A stretch of 64,000 nt of DNA, taken from contig NZ_QBKI01000004.1 in NCBI RefSeq assembly GCF_003054055.1, positions 124,001-188,000 of the forward strand. The letters are read 5' to 3'. Numbering within the stretch: the first letter of the stretch is position 1; every line of letters starts with the position of its first letter. The position numbers and the translations under genes were made by a program. Source of the stretch: Pontibacter mucosus (lineage in GTDB: Bacteria; Bacteroidota; Bacteroidia; Cytophagales; Hymenobacteraceae). Positions 25,258-33,370 of the stretch are shown piece by piece. The notes under the pieces were generated by a model, which saw only the letters and a list, made by a program, of their open reading frames with translations, was not told where the DNA came from and made no database searches.

Positions 25258-26685
25258 ATGAAAGTTACATTTAACAAAACTAAAGTTCTGGCTACCGTAG
25301 GGCCTGCCAGCGATTCGTACGAGCGCCTTACAGCTCTTGTGCAGGCAGGTGTTAATGCATTTAGACTTAATTTCTCGCACGGGGCCTACGAGGCGCACAA
25401 GCAGGTAATTGACAACGTGCGCGAGGTTAACCGCAATTACAACACCAACATCTGCCTGGTGCAGGACCTTCAGGGGCCAAAAATCAGGGTCGGGGATGTG
25501 GAGAACGGTGGCGTTGAGATAAGAGAGGGCGAGATCATCAGAATTCTCTGCGACGGCTCGATGAGCGTACCAGGGCAGCTTGCCACCAACTATACTCAGC
25601 TCGCTAAAGATGTAAACATAGGCGACCATATCCTGCTGGATGACGGTAAGCTGGAGGTGGTGGTTACCAGCACCGACAAGCAGAACGTGGTGGAGGCCAA
25701 GGTGAAGTATGGCGGCATCGTGAAGCCACGCAAGGGCATCAACCTGCCAAACACAAGGGTATCGGCCCCGTCCCTCACCGAGAAGGATATCAAAGACCTG
25801 CACTTCGGGCTGGATAACGATGTAGAGTGGGTAGCGCTTTCTTTTGTGCGCAAGGTGGAAGACATCTACGAAATCAAACGCATTATACAGGAGCGCGGCA
25901 AAGACACCCGCGTAATCGCCAAGATTGAGAAGCCCGAGGCGATTGAGAACATCGATGAGATCATCGAGGCAACGGATGCCATCATGGTGGCCCGCGGTGA
26001 CTTGGGCGTGGAAGTAGGCATGGAGAAAGTGCCGATGATTCAGAAGATGCTGATCGATAAGTGCAACATGGCCGCCAAGCCCGTGATTGTGGCGACGCAG
26101 ATGATGGAAAGCATGATCGTGAACCCCCGCCCTACCCGCGCCGAGACAAACGACGTGGCCAACGCGGTAATCGACGGCGCGCACTGCCTGATGCTGAGTG
26201 CCGAGACAGCCGTGGGAGCCTACCCGGTTGAGACCATCCAAAGCATGACGCTGACCATCCGTACGGTTGAAGATCACCAGGAGGGATTCCACAAAGTATA
26301 CTCCCCGAACCCAGCCTCTGAGACTTTCCTGAGCGACATCCTGGTAGCCAACGCCTGTAACCTGGCCCGCGACACCAATGCCAAGGCTATCATCGGCATG
26401 ACCAAGTCAGGATACACGGCTTTCCAACTGGCCAAATACCGTCCGCAGGCGCACATTTTTGTCTTCACCGAGAACCACCGCCTGCTCAACACCCTGAACC
26501 TGGTGTGGGGCGTGCGCGGCTTCTTCTACGACAAGTTTGAGTCTACGGACAATACAATCGCTGACATCAAGGAGACCCTGCTACAGGAAGGCCACCTGCA
26601 GAAAGGCGATGTGTTCATCAACACGGCCAGCATGCCGATTAACGAGCAGAAGCGCACCAACATGATTAAGCTGAGTGTGGCTTAG
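25258..26685 (+). CDS. pyk: Pyruvate kinase
   Basis: Makes pyruvate and ATP from phosphoenolpyruvate and ADP. The 475-aa protein has RLNFSHG (36-42), the catalytic lysine region AKIEKPEAIENID (K222), the metal and substrate motif MVARGDLGVEV (243-253), and ATQMMESM. The C-terminal regulatory domain is present (TKSGYTAFQLAKYRP). A strong terminator follows 25 bp after the stop. It contains a single AAGTATA heptamer. Confidence 0.97.
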   Translation: MKVTFNKTKVLATVGPASDSYERLTALVQAGVNAFRLNFSHGAYEAHKQVIDNVREVNRNYNTNICLVQDLQGPKIRVGDVENGGVEIREGEIIRILCDGSMSVPGQLATNYTQLAKDVNIGDHILLDDGKLEVVVTSTDKQNVVEAKVKYGGIVKPRKGINLPNTRVSAPSLTEKDIKDLHFGLDNDVEWVALSFVRKVEDIYEIKRIIQERGKDTRVIAKIEKPEAIENIDEIIEATDAIMVARGDLGVEVGMEKVPMIQKMLIDKCNMAAKPVIVATQMMESMIVNPRPTRAETNDVANAVIDGAHCLMLSAETAVGAYPVETIQSMTLTIRTVEDHQEGFHKVYSPNPASETFLSDILVANACNLARDTNAKAIIGMTKSGYTAFQLAKYRPQAHIFVFTENHRLLNTLNLVWGVRGFFYDKFESTDNTIADIKETLLQEGHLQKGDVFINTASMPINEQKRTNMIKLSVA

Positions 26686-26705
26686 GCTATAACTTTCTAT
26701 AGTAT

Positions 26706-26740
26706 AAAAAACGCCCGGGGCTTTGGCTTCGGGCGTTTTT
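26706..26740 (+). terminator. Terminator of pyk
   Basis: ACGCCCG (26711-26717) pairs with CGGGCGT (26730-26736), followed by TTTTTGTTT. Confidence 0.9.
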
Positions 26741-26849
26741 GTTTATTTATACTTGTGGTAATGAAGGCAGGCTATAGTACTTCGTTTCTCGTTCTTGTTT
26801 GCCTCTGCCGTCTTGGTTTATACTTTTGGCTATAGTTTACACTTACTCC

Positions 26850-27385
26850 TTCTGGCGCAAGTTTTCAGACTTGTGTCTAACAATGATGTCGAGTCTCTGA
26901 CTCGACTGGCTTGAAAAGCCATACTTGCTCTGGCTATACTTTATAATTCAGCTATACTTTTATACTTGCTGATTTATACTTCCCTAGCCGCTGCTTCCCA
27001 CAACTGTAGCTAAGCTATCCTTGCTAGCTGCCGTTCATCCTCCTGCTGTTCCGGACATCCTTGTCCGGAACCATTTCTGCTGCGGACTCCCTAGTCCGCG
27101 TAAGTAATACCCCTATACTTGTCTGTTTATATATTCATAGCCACTGCTTCCCGCAACTGGACGCAAGTTCTCCTTACTAGCTGCCGTTCCTCCTCTAGTT
27201 CCCACAAACGTCTCGTTGCATCTCCAGCTTTCTGCCCTCAAGGCCGGGAGGCCTCGCCTTCGGGCATCGCGCGGTGTACATTTCTTTTGCTACCCTTCAG
27301 TCGCAATGCCGCTAAGGCGAAACCAGAAATCTACAAGGCGCTCAACCCAAAGGCTGGGAAGCGTTCGATAGCTACGGCCTTTGCT
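26850..27385 (+). repeat. Dispersed repeat, copy 1
   Basis: Matches copy 2 (39500-39868, minus strand) block by block: CTGGCG-hairpin-GTGtCT, ATGATGT-hairpin-ACTGGCTTGAAAAGCCA, CCGTTCATCCTC, GGGAGGcCTCGCCTTCGGGC and GAAATCTACAAGGCGCTCAA. Copy 1 is about 150 bp longer through a partial tandem duplication (two TAGCC(G/A)CTGCTTCCC units) and two added hairpins at 27048-27071 and 27082-27099. Confidence 0.85.
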
Positions 27386-27417
27386 ACTAGAAAGGAAAGT
27401 ATAAATTAGTAATTCAG

Positions 27418-27484
27418 AACTGTCCCCTTGAGGACAAGTGAGAGCGGCAGTTCGAAACTTGCGAGCAAAGCTCAACAGGGGGGT
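27418..27484 (-). repeat. 67-bp dispersed element
   Basis: Read on the minus strand it gives CCCTGTTGAGCTTTGCTCGC ... TTCGAACTGCCGCTCTCA ... GTCCTCAAGGGGACAGT. It is nearly identical to 39896-39963 and related to 441-512. Confidence 0.8.
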
Positions 27485-27871
27485 AATCACCTGCAGGCAA
27501 TTCCCCTCCTCGGAGGGGCTAGGGGTGGGTTTATACTTGTAGGGACAGGTCGCGACCTGTCCGCACGAGACAGCAGCTACAAAGCTTATACTTCAGCCAA
27601 AGCAGCTACAGGCTCCCCGCCTAAGACAAGGAGAGGTTAGAGGTGGTTGGGCCCGTCACTGTAACTCTTCCCCTGTTCATAAGAGAGAGCTGAGGAGTGA
27701 GTTAATCGCAACTTATACTTGCTGTGCAGCTATTCTTACTCTATGACGACTTGTGTAGCCATAGCGTCACCATCATACTTGCTACACCTTACTCGAAAAA
27801 AGTAACTCTTAGTACCGAAACGACATCGACCTCCGATATCACTAAAAACCAGGCACCACCACAAACGCAAA

Positions 27872-27896
27872 AGCCCTGCACGGTGGGTGCAGGGCT
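27872..27896 (-). terminator. Terminator of rpsT
   Basis: AGCCCTGCAC (27872-27881) pairs with GTGCAGGGCT (27887-27896); on the minus strand it is followed by TTTTGCGTTTG. It lies 25 bp past the rpsT stop. Confidence 0.85.
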
Positions 27897-27920
27897 CTCA
27901 CAAGTATGGTTTCCCAAAAA

Positions 27921-28178
27921 TTAAGCAGCGATGCTGTTAACCAGCTTAGCCAGTTTAGACTTGTTGTTGGCCGCTTTGTTTTTGTGGATGATGTTTTTCT
28001 TAGCCAGACGGTCAAGCATAGAAGAAACTGTCTTGAACAGTTCCTGCGCCTCGGCCTTGTCAGTTGTAGTTCTCAGCTTCTTGATGAAAGTACGAGTAGT
28101 TTTCGCCTGGTATCTGTTACGAAGACGTTTAGCGTTGTTCGCTCTGATTCTTTTTAATGCCGACTTATGGTTAGCCAT
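27921..28178 (-). CDS. rpsT: 30S ribosomal protein S20
   Basis: An 85-aa basic protein that binds 16S rRNA during small-subunit assembly. It opens MANHKSALKRIRANNAKRLR and ends LAKLVNSIAA, both typical of S20. Monocistronic: a strong promoter (28227-28258) and a terminator bracket it. No TATACTT heptamer within it. Confidence 0.97.
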   Translation of the reverse strand: MANHKSALKRIRANNAKRLRNRYQAKTTRTFIKKLRTTTDKAEAQELFKTVSSMLDRLAKKNIIHKNKAANNKSKLAKLVNSIAA

Positions 28179-28226
28179 GTTATTCTATAATATTAATTCT
28201 TTCTGATGCTTTTATCAATGAGTTTG

Positions 28227-28258
28227 CAAAGGTAAACCCTTTAACATTAATTTCCAAA
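28227..28258 (-). promoter_or_regulatory. Promoter of rpsT
   Basis: On the minus strand TTTG (28255-28258), a 20-bp spacer and TACCTTTG (28227-28234) match the Bacteroidota -33/-7 consensus, 49 bp before the start codon. Confidence 0.75.
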
Positions 28259-28429
28259 ACACCCCTGCCAAAAATATTTTTGGATGTCAGAGAGCCACAA
28301 ATATAACGAAATCAGCGGGTTTACTACAACTTGCACCATGCAAATTTCAGTTTGTTTCCCCTTAGTTTTTGGGTTCGCCTGCACAGGCCGCATCATGGCC
28401 GTTTCACCCTCCCCTGGCTTGTAAAAAAT
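28259..28429. other. Spacer upstream of rpsT
   Basis: Together with the promoter and terminator this fills 28179-28483. Nothing else is recognised: no repeats of the dispersed families, no RNA structure I can name. Confidence 0.6.
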
Positions 28430-28461
28430 AAATCCGCTGCAGTAGCTACCGCAGCGGATTT
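28430..28461 (-). terminator. Terminator of the downstream-facing lipoprotein gene
   Basis: AAATCCGCTGC (28430-28440) pairs perfectly with GCAGCGGATTT (28451-28461); on the minus strand ATTTTTTAC follows. It ends the gene at 28484-28915. Confidence 0.85.
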
Positions 28462-28483
28462 AGTAGAATGACAGCTGATACGC

Positions 28484-28915
28484 TTAGTTGTTATCGCGGT
28501 TTACATCCACGTCCACGTCGATGTCATCGATCTTGCCTAAGCGTTTTTGTACTTTGTTCTCAAACTCGTTCCACTCGGCCTTGGTGTTCTCCCAGGCACG
28601 GCGGGTTTCATCGTCCCAGGTAGAGGACTCTGCTTCTACCTCCGCTTCACGGCGCTTGTACTCGGCGCGCATCTCGCGGTACTCGTCCTTGGTTACCGTT
28701 TCAGCACGCTCTGTGTTGGTGTCTACCCAGGCCGAAAAGTCATCGTAGGCTGTTCTGGTCTCCATTTCAGCCTCGTCAATTTCGGCGTTCATTTCGGTCT
28801 GTGCCTCATTTACTTCTGCGTTTGTTTCGTTCTGTGTTTCCTGGCTACAGGCAAACATAAACGCACCTAGTACAAACGCATATCCTATTGTTTTAAACTT
28901 TGATGTAATTTCCAT
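28484..28915 (-). CDS. Acidic coiled-coil lipoprotein, hypothetical
   Basis: A 143-aa protein with a lipoprotein signal (YAFVLGAFMFACSQ; lipobox FMFAC, cysteine 23). The mature part is highly charged and probably helical: long stretches rich in Glu, Asn and Arg (TNAEVNEAQTEMNAEIDEAE, YKRREAEVEAESS), ending in the repeated IDVDVDVNRDNN. No domain is recognised. Possibly an envelope stress or periplasmic spacer protein; this is a guess from composition only. Flanked by its own terminator. Confidence 0.75.
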   Translation of the reverse strand: MEITSKFKTIGYAFVLGAFMFACSQETQNETNAEVNEAQTEMNAEIDEAEMETRTAYDDFSAWVDTNTERAETVTKDEYREMRAEYKRREAEVEAESSTWDDETRRAWENTKAEWNEFENKVQKRLGKIDDIDVDVDVNRDNN

Positions 28916-29063
28916 AGTTGTATTAATTTGGTACTTTTGCCATTTTATACGACCAAACCGAAATATTGATATATAACATCCTAGTTCAAGGCCTTTTTCC
29001 TGTTTTTTTCGTATTTATTATTACACAAGTATAGTATTAGTAAATATATTATTGTTACATACC

Positions 29064-30020
29064 ATGCCTCTCTTACCTTCCAAACACCGCCCTCCCTTTT
29101 ACCTTTTCAACGGACACTTACAAACCATTGTCCCAAGCTTGTTCAGGCAGGTGGAGGGCGTGCAGTACGAGCGGGAGCGCCTGCTCACCCCGGACGACGA
29201 TTTTATAGACGTGGACTGGTCACGGGTGGGATCTGACGCGCTGCTGGTGCTCTCGCACGGGCTGGAGGGCGACACGGGCCGGCCCTACATTACGGGTATG
29301 GTAAAAGCTTTTAACGCAGAGGGGGTGGATGCCATGGCCTGGAACTACCGCAGTTGCAGCGGCGAACCGAATAAGCTGCTGCGCTCCTACCACCTGGGCG
29401 CCTCCGACGACCTGGACTTTGTGCTGCAGCACGCGCTGGCAAGCGGAAAGTATAAAGAAGTGTACCTAGTAGGCTTTAGCGCGGGCGGCAACATTACCCT
29501 TAAGTACTTGGGCGAGGCTCCGGAGCAGGTTCCGCCTCAGGTAAAACGCGCCACCATGTTCTCCACCCCCATCGATTTGAAAACTTCGGCCATGAAAATC
29601 TCTAGGGTCTACACGCAGCGCTTCCTCAAAACGCTGGGCGAGAAGTTGGAGCAAAAGCGCCAGATGTACCCCGATGAGCTAGACCTGACGGACTACAGCA
29701 TCTTCTGGAGCTTTCCTGAGTTTGATGACCGCTACACGGCGCCCATACATGGGTTTAAGAACGCCGACGAATACTACGCCCGCGCCAGCTCCAAGCAGTT
29801 CCTGAAGCACATCCGCATCCCCACGCTGCTGGTGAACGCCAAAAACGACCCTTTCCTGTCACAGGGTTGCTACCCGGTGCAGGAGGCGGAGGATAACCCA
29901 TACTTTTATCTGGAGATGCCGGACGAAGGCGGCCACGTGGGGTTTGCAGAGGACTTCCGGAAAAACCGCTATTACTCAGAGGAGCGGGCGTTGCAGTTTA
30001 TACTTCATGACAAGGTTTAG
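29064..30020 (+). CDS. YheT-type alpha/beta hydrolase
   Basis: A 318-aa hydrolase of the YheT/ABHD1-3 family. N-terminal FNGHLQTIVPSLFR is diagnostic, then LSHGLEGDTGRPYITGMVKA (oxyanion region), MAWNYRSCSGEPN, the nucleophile elbow GFSAGGN with S139, an acidic residue in NAKNDPFL, and histidine in DEGGHVGF. The substrate is unknown; members act on lipids or esters. The start is ATG 29064. Its last four bases overlap the end of the converging DUF4269 gene, so there is no room for a terminator. Confidence 0.85.
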   Translation: MPLLPSKHRPPFYLFNGHLQTIVPSLFRQVEGVQYERERLLTPDDDFIDVDWSRVGSDALLVLSHGLEGDTGRPYITGMVKAFNAEGVDAMAWNYRSCSGEPNKLLRSYHLGASDDLDFVLQHALASGKYKEVYLVGFSAGGNITLKYLGEAPEQVPPQVKRATMFSTPIDLKTSAMKISRVYTQRFLKTLGEKLEQKRQMYPDELDLTDYSIFWSFPEFDDRYTAPIHGFKNADEYYARASSKQFLKHIRIPTLLVNAKNDPFLSQGCYPVQEAEDNPYFYLEMPDEGGHVGFAEDFRKNRYYSEERALQFILHDKV

Positions 30021-30547
30021 AGCCGCTCCTCGAGCCGCAGCAGGGCCTCGTAGGGGTCGCCGGGCAGGTTTAGCAGGCGGGCAAAGGCTGGCTCTGTCTT
30101 TACGCCCCGCTTTTTCAGGTGCACTACCTGCTGCCTAAGCGGCTCGCCATACGTTTGCAGCAGGTCATACTCTACCAGCATGTGCCTGTAAGCGTGCTGC
30201 TCCCGCGACGGTGTGCTTTGCCCGAACACCTCCACTTCAAAAGTATCCAGCCAGAAGCGCGCCACCATACTTTCCTGCCCCCTTACCGCACATTCCTTTA
30301 ACGCAAAGCCTGGGTAACCTGAAAAGTATAGAAGCAGGGTTTGCCGAAAGTCGGCTTTTGATTTCCAGCAGCAGATAATGTCCAGGTCGCTCCGCTCCAC
30401 ATCTATCCCGATAGGAATGGTGCCTGCCAACAACGGGTCGAAGGAAGCCAGCTTCTGCATGACTTCATACTTCAGGAGCACCTCATAAGCCGCCCGCTGC
30501 CGCTGGTTGCCAGCCTGCAGGTAAGCTATGTCCTTGAAGTTAGGCAC
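30017..30547 (-). CDS. DUF4269 protein, nucleotidyltransferase-like
   Basis: A 176-aa protein matching DUF4269. GTIPIGIDVERSDLDIICCW contains a G-(x)n-D-x-D pattern (SDLDI) like the active site of the polymerase-beta nucleotidyltransferase fold, followed by a second acidic strand FEVEVFG. The C-terminus (VHLKKRGVKTEPAFARLLNL) is helical. Function unknown; a minimal nucleotidyltransferase is a reasonable inference. Ends overlap the YheT-like gene by 4 bp. Confidence 0.8.
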   Translation of the reverse strand: MPNFKDIAYLQAGNQRQRAAYEVLLKYEVMQKLASFDPLLAGTIPIGIDVERSDLDIICCWKSKADFRQTLLLYFSGYPGFALKECAVRGQESMVARFWLDTFEVEVFGQSTPSREQHAYRHMLVEYDLLQTYGEPLRQQVVHLKKRGVKTEPAFARLLNLPGDPYEALLRLEERL

Positions 30548-30582
30548 GGATTTATACTTTTTAACAGGGCTACAGGGAGTTC

Positions 30583-31224
30583 CTACCGCTTCAACGGCAC
30601 GTACACCACCTTCTTGGTTTCGAAAAACTCCTCGCTGAAGTAGTCGTTCAGGTTGTAGAGTTGGGTGATGAGGCCAGACTCTTCGAGCTCCTCCTGCAGG
30701 TCGCCGCCTTTGAGGTAGTATAGCCCCTCGTGCGCCAGACCGGTCTTCTTAAAGCTGTTCATCACCCAGGGCCAGAAGTTGGCCAGGCGGGTCACGGCAC
30801 GGCTCACCACAAAGTCATACTTGTCACGGACCTGCTCGGCGCGGGTGTGGGTAGCGGTTACGTTGTGCAGGTGCAGCTCGCGGGCAATCTCCTGCACCAC
30901 GTGTATTTTCTTGCCGATAGAGTCCACCAGGTGGAACTTCACGTCCGGGAACATCACTGCCAGGGGCAGCCCCGGCAACCCGCCGCCTGTGCCCACGTCC
31001 ATCACCGAAGTATGCTGCGGAAACTGCACTACCTTGGCAATGCCCAGCGAGTGCAGGATGTGGTGCACCCCCAGCATATCCACGTCCTTGCGCGAGATGA
31101 CGTTGATCTTCTGGTTCCAATCTTTATACAGTTCGCCCATTTGTTCGTACTTCTGCAGCTGGTCTTCGGTCAGCTCCGGGAAATAGCCGGAGAGCAGCGT
31201 ACGGATGGCGTTGGAGTGCGGCAT
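30583..31224 (-). CDS. rsmG: 16S rRNA (guanine(527)-N7)-methyltransferase
   Basis: Methylates G527 of 16S rRNA using SAM. The 213 residues show the GidB/RsmG signature: NQKINVISRKD near 40-50, the SAM-binding VMDVGTGGGLPGLPLAVMFP, FHLVDSIGKKIHVVQEIA, and VVSRAVTRLANFWPW. Loss of this enzyme in other bacteria gives low-level streptomycin resistance. Downstream of a small membrane protein gene on the same strand (gap 24 bp). Confidence 0.95.
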   Translation of the reverse strand: MPHSNAIRTLLSGYFPELTEDQLQKYEQMGELYKDWNQKINVISRKDVDMLGVHHILHSLGIAKVVQFPQHTSVMDVGTGGGLPGLPLAVMFPDVKFHLVDSIGKKIHVVQEIARELHLHNVTATHTRAEQVRDKYDFVVSRAVTRLANFWPWVMNSFKKTGLAHEGLYYLKGGDLQEELEESGLITQLYNLNDYFSEEFFETKKVVYVPLKR

Positions 31225-31248
31225 ATGTGGTAGTAGGGTGTTAAGAAG

Positions 31249-31479
31249 TTAGGCGGATATTTTGAGCGACAGGTACAGAATAGCGGTGCCTGCAAAGGCA
31301 AACACAACCACTCCGATCGCCATCAGGAAATCGAACAGCAGCATCAGCCCGGCGTTGCGGTACTGGCCCTCATACTTTATACTTAGCTCGCGCTTAATCT
31401 TCTGAGGCGCGCGCAGGCGCAGGTATAAGTATAGCTTTCCAACTTTCGATAAAAACCTGTTCGCTAAAGCTTGTTTCAT
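31249..31479 (-). CDS. Small membrane protein, hypothetical
   Basis: A 76-aa protein: a basic N-terminal part (KQALANRFLSKVGKLYLYLR) then one long hydrophobic region (MLLFDFLMAIGVVVFAFAG ... LYLSLKISA) that could form one or two membrane helices. The start is ATG 31477-31479; the frame opens 20 codons earlier but that part overlaps spacer heptamers. It precedes rsmG by 24 bp and may be cotranscribed. Family not recognised. Confidence 0.6.
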   Translation of the reverse strand: MKQALANRFLSKVGKLYLYLRLRAPQKIKRELSIKYEGQYRNAGLMLLFDFLMAIGVVVFAFAGTAILYLSLKISA

Positions 31480-31548
31480 GATAGGTGAAATGTATATGGA
31501 TTTGCAAAAGTATAAAATAAGTATGGTATAGTCACACAAAGTATAAAA

Positions 31549-31574
31549 CCCCTGTTGCTTACGGGCAACAGGGG
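31549..31574 (-). terminator. Terminator after the sigma factor gene
   Basis: CCCCTGTTGC (31549-31558) pairs with GCAACAGGGG (31565-31574); TTTTATAC follows on the minus strand. Confidence 0.75.
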
Positions 31575-31667
31575 CTTATCACATAATCAATATATTAACC
31601 TTAATTTAATACTTGATAAAAGCACTTGCTTGTCGGATTTGCGGGTTAGCAGCCCCTTAGCCAATAA

Positions 31668-32276
31668 TTAAATCAGGTGCTTTTTGTTCTTCACCATGTC
31701 GTAGAGCAGCTCGCGGGCGCGGTGAAGTTGCGCCTTTACGGTGCCGAGCGGTGCATTCAGTTCGGTGGCGATTTCCTCGTAGCTCAGCTCGTTGAAATAG
31801 CGCAGCGTAACCAGGCGCTGGTATTTTTCGGGCAGCTTGCCCACCACATACTGCATGATCTCGATCTTCTGATTCTTAATGGCCTCTTCCTGCGGGTTGA
31901 GGTTCTTGTCCTTGAAGTCGATCGTAATCTCATCGCCGTTGTCGATTTTGATGGCCGAGTCGATGCTCATGGTCTTGATCCGGTTTTTGCGGATGAAGTC
32001 GATGCAGTTGTTGGTGGCGATGCGAAACAGCCAGGTACTGAAGGCGTACTCCGGGTTAAATTTGTGCAGGTTCTTGAAGGCCTTGGCGAAAGCCTCTATG
32101 GTCAGGTCCTCTGCATCGTCTGGGTTGCGCACCATTTTAAGCACTACGTGGTACACCGGTTTTTTATAGATGCTCATGAGCTCGGCATAAGCCTTCTCAT
32201 CGTTCTCTTCCACCGCAGCCTGTATAAGCTTAAAATCGTGCTTTGCTTTCGCAGAGAATTGTTTGTTTACTTCCAT
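31668..32276 (-). CDS. RNA polymerase sigma factor, ECF-like sigma-70 family
   Basis: A 202-aa sigma factor with region 2 (YAELMSIYKKPVYHVVLKMV, NPDDAEDLTIEAFAKAFKNL, FSTWLFRIATNNCIDFIRKN) and region 4 (YQRLVTLRYFNELSYEEIAT, LGTVKAQLHRARELL). No region 1.1 or 3, so ECF-like. No anti-sigma gene is adjacent. Its start lies 10 bp inside the end of the preceding glycosyltransferase gene, so the two are probably translationally coupled. The -10 recognition helix sequence is intact. Target regulon unknown. Confidence 0.92.
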   Translation of the reverse strand: MEVNKQFSAKAKHDFKLIQAAVEENDEKAYAELMSIYKKPVYHVVLKMVRNPDDAEDLTIEAFAKAFKNLHKFNPEYAFSTWLFRIATNNCIDFIRKNRIKTMSIDSAIKIDNGDEITIDFKDKNLNPQEEAIKNQKIEIMQYVVGKLPEKYQRLVTLRYFNELSYEEIATELNAPLGTVKAQLHRARELLYDMVKNKKHLI

Positions 32277-33370
32277 CTGAATTGTTTATACAGTAACACA
32301 GATATCCCTAGGAATAAGTAGTTCACAAAGTAAACCAGATCCAGCACGGGCATCAGCAGTAAGGATATCTTATCATCGAGCCTACGGGCGGCCGCCAGGT
32401 ACACCGGGAAGACCGCCAGGTAACGAACACCTGCAAGCGCTCCTAATATAGCTAAATGGCTATTTAGAACAAGAAGAATCAAGAAAAGTATGTAAAAAAG
32501 TATATTAGCACCTATAAAAGCCCCTATCCTTCTTCTGTCTGCTGCTCTGTAGCGCCCCCCGACCGACAAGTGTCTCCTTTTCTGAACGACCCACTCCCGA
32601 AACGTCTTTTTGGGAATACTGGCTGTCTGCGCCTCTTTGTCTATAACTATGGTAACTTTACTATTGCTGGCGGCATCGCGGACAAAAAGATCATCGTCGC
32701 CGCCGGTCAGTTTGATATGAGATGCAAACCCCTTGTTCTTAAAGAAACAAGACTTCGTGTACGATAAGTTTCGGCCCACGCCCATATATGCGCGGCCCGC
32801 ATTTGCTTGTGACAAATACTGAATTCCGGTCAGTAAGGTTTCATACCGGATAAGCTGATTCAAAAATCCTTTTAATTGTACATACGGAGAATAGCCAAGT
32901 ACCACTTCTGTCCCCGAATCGTAACCAGCCTGCATCTTCGCAATCCAGTGCGGGCTGCAGGGACGGCAGTCGGCGTCGGTAAAAAGCAGGTGCTCGTAGC
33001 GTGCCGCGCGGATGCCCAGGGCCAGGGCATACTTCTTCGAGTTGAGGTAATCGGGCGTTTTCTTCACCGTCACCACCCTGAAGTTGGGGTACTGCCGCTC
33101 GAGCTCGTAAGTATAAAACTCGGTGTCGTCGTCGGAGCGGTCGTTTACCAGCAGCACCTCAAACTCGGGATAGTCCTGGTCCAGCAGCTGGGGCAGCAGC
33201 TCAAACAGGTTGTCCTGCTCGTTATGCGCCGCCACTATCACCGTCACCGGCCGCTGTGTGACGGGCACGGGATCCTGGTAGCGGGTCAAGGGCAAAAATC
33301 TGAAGAAGGCAAAGTATAACTGCACCAGCACACATACTGCCAGCACACCGAGAAGTATAAGTGTTACCAA
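32267..33370 (-). CDS. Membrane glycosyltransferase, family 2
   Basis: A 367-aa GT-A enzyme. An N-terminal membrane helix (1-25) is followed by the nucleotide-sugar fold: VTVIVAAHNEQDNLFELLPQ (42-61), EVLLVNDRSDDDT, the metal motif TDADCRP (DAD at 132-134), the acceptor GGDDDLFVRDA, and a QKRRH motif that replaces the usual QxxRW. At least three C-terminal membrane segments follow. Likely builds an envelope glycan or glycolipid; donor and acceptor unknown. Transcribed ahead of, and overlapping by 10 bp, an ECF-like sigma factor gene. Confidence 0.88.
   Translation of the reverse strand: MVTLILLGVLAVCVLVQLYFAFFRFLPLTRYQDPVPVTQRPVTVIVAAHNEQDNLFELLPQLLDQDYPEFEVLLVNDRSDDDTEFYTYELERQYPNFRVVTVKKTPDYLNSKKYALALGIRAARYEHLLFTDADCRPCSPHWIAKMQAGYDSGTEVVLGYSPYVQLKGFLNQLIRYETLLTGIQYLSQANAGRAYMGVGRNLSYTKSCFFKNKGFASHIKLTGGDDDLFVRDAASNSKVTIVIDKEAQTASIPKKTFREWVVQKRRHLSVGGRYRAADRRRIGAFIGANILFYILFLILLVLNSHLAILGALAGVRYLAVFPVYLAAARRLDDKISLLLMPVLDLVYFVNYLFLGISVLLYKQFRWK

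Larger units (their letters stand above)
26742..27870. other. Repeat island A (non-coding)
   Basis: About 1.1 kb without a credible gene. It holds a long dispersed repeat (26850-27385), a 67-bp element (27418-27484), CCCCTCCTCGGAGGGG (27503-27518), a perfect 20-bp palindrome (27543-27562), and a 44-bp element (27612-27655) also found in island B in the opposite orientation. At least eleven TATACTT/AAGTATA heptamers are present. Short open frames here, including one at 27119-27409, follow repeat sequence rather than any protein family. Confidence 0.75.

Noticed and set aside
25252-26292. A 346-codon minus-strand open frame
   Set aside because: Antisense shadow of pyk with His/Val/Leu-rich low-information sequence.
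27119-27409. A 96-codon frame in island A
   Set aside because: It lies inside the dispersed repeat; copy 2 does not keep the frame open, so it is not under coding selection.
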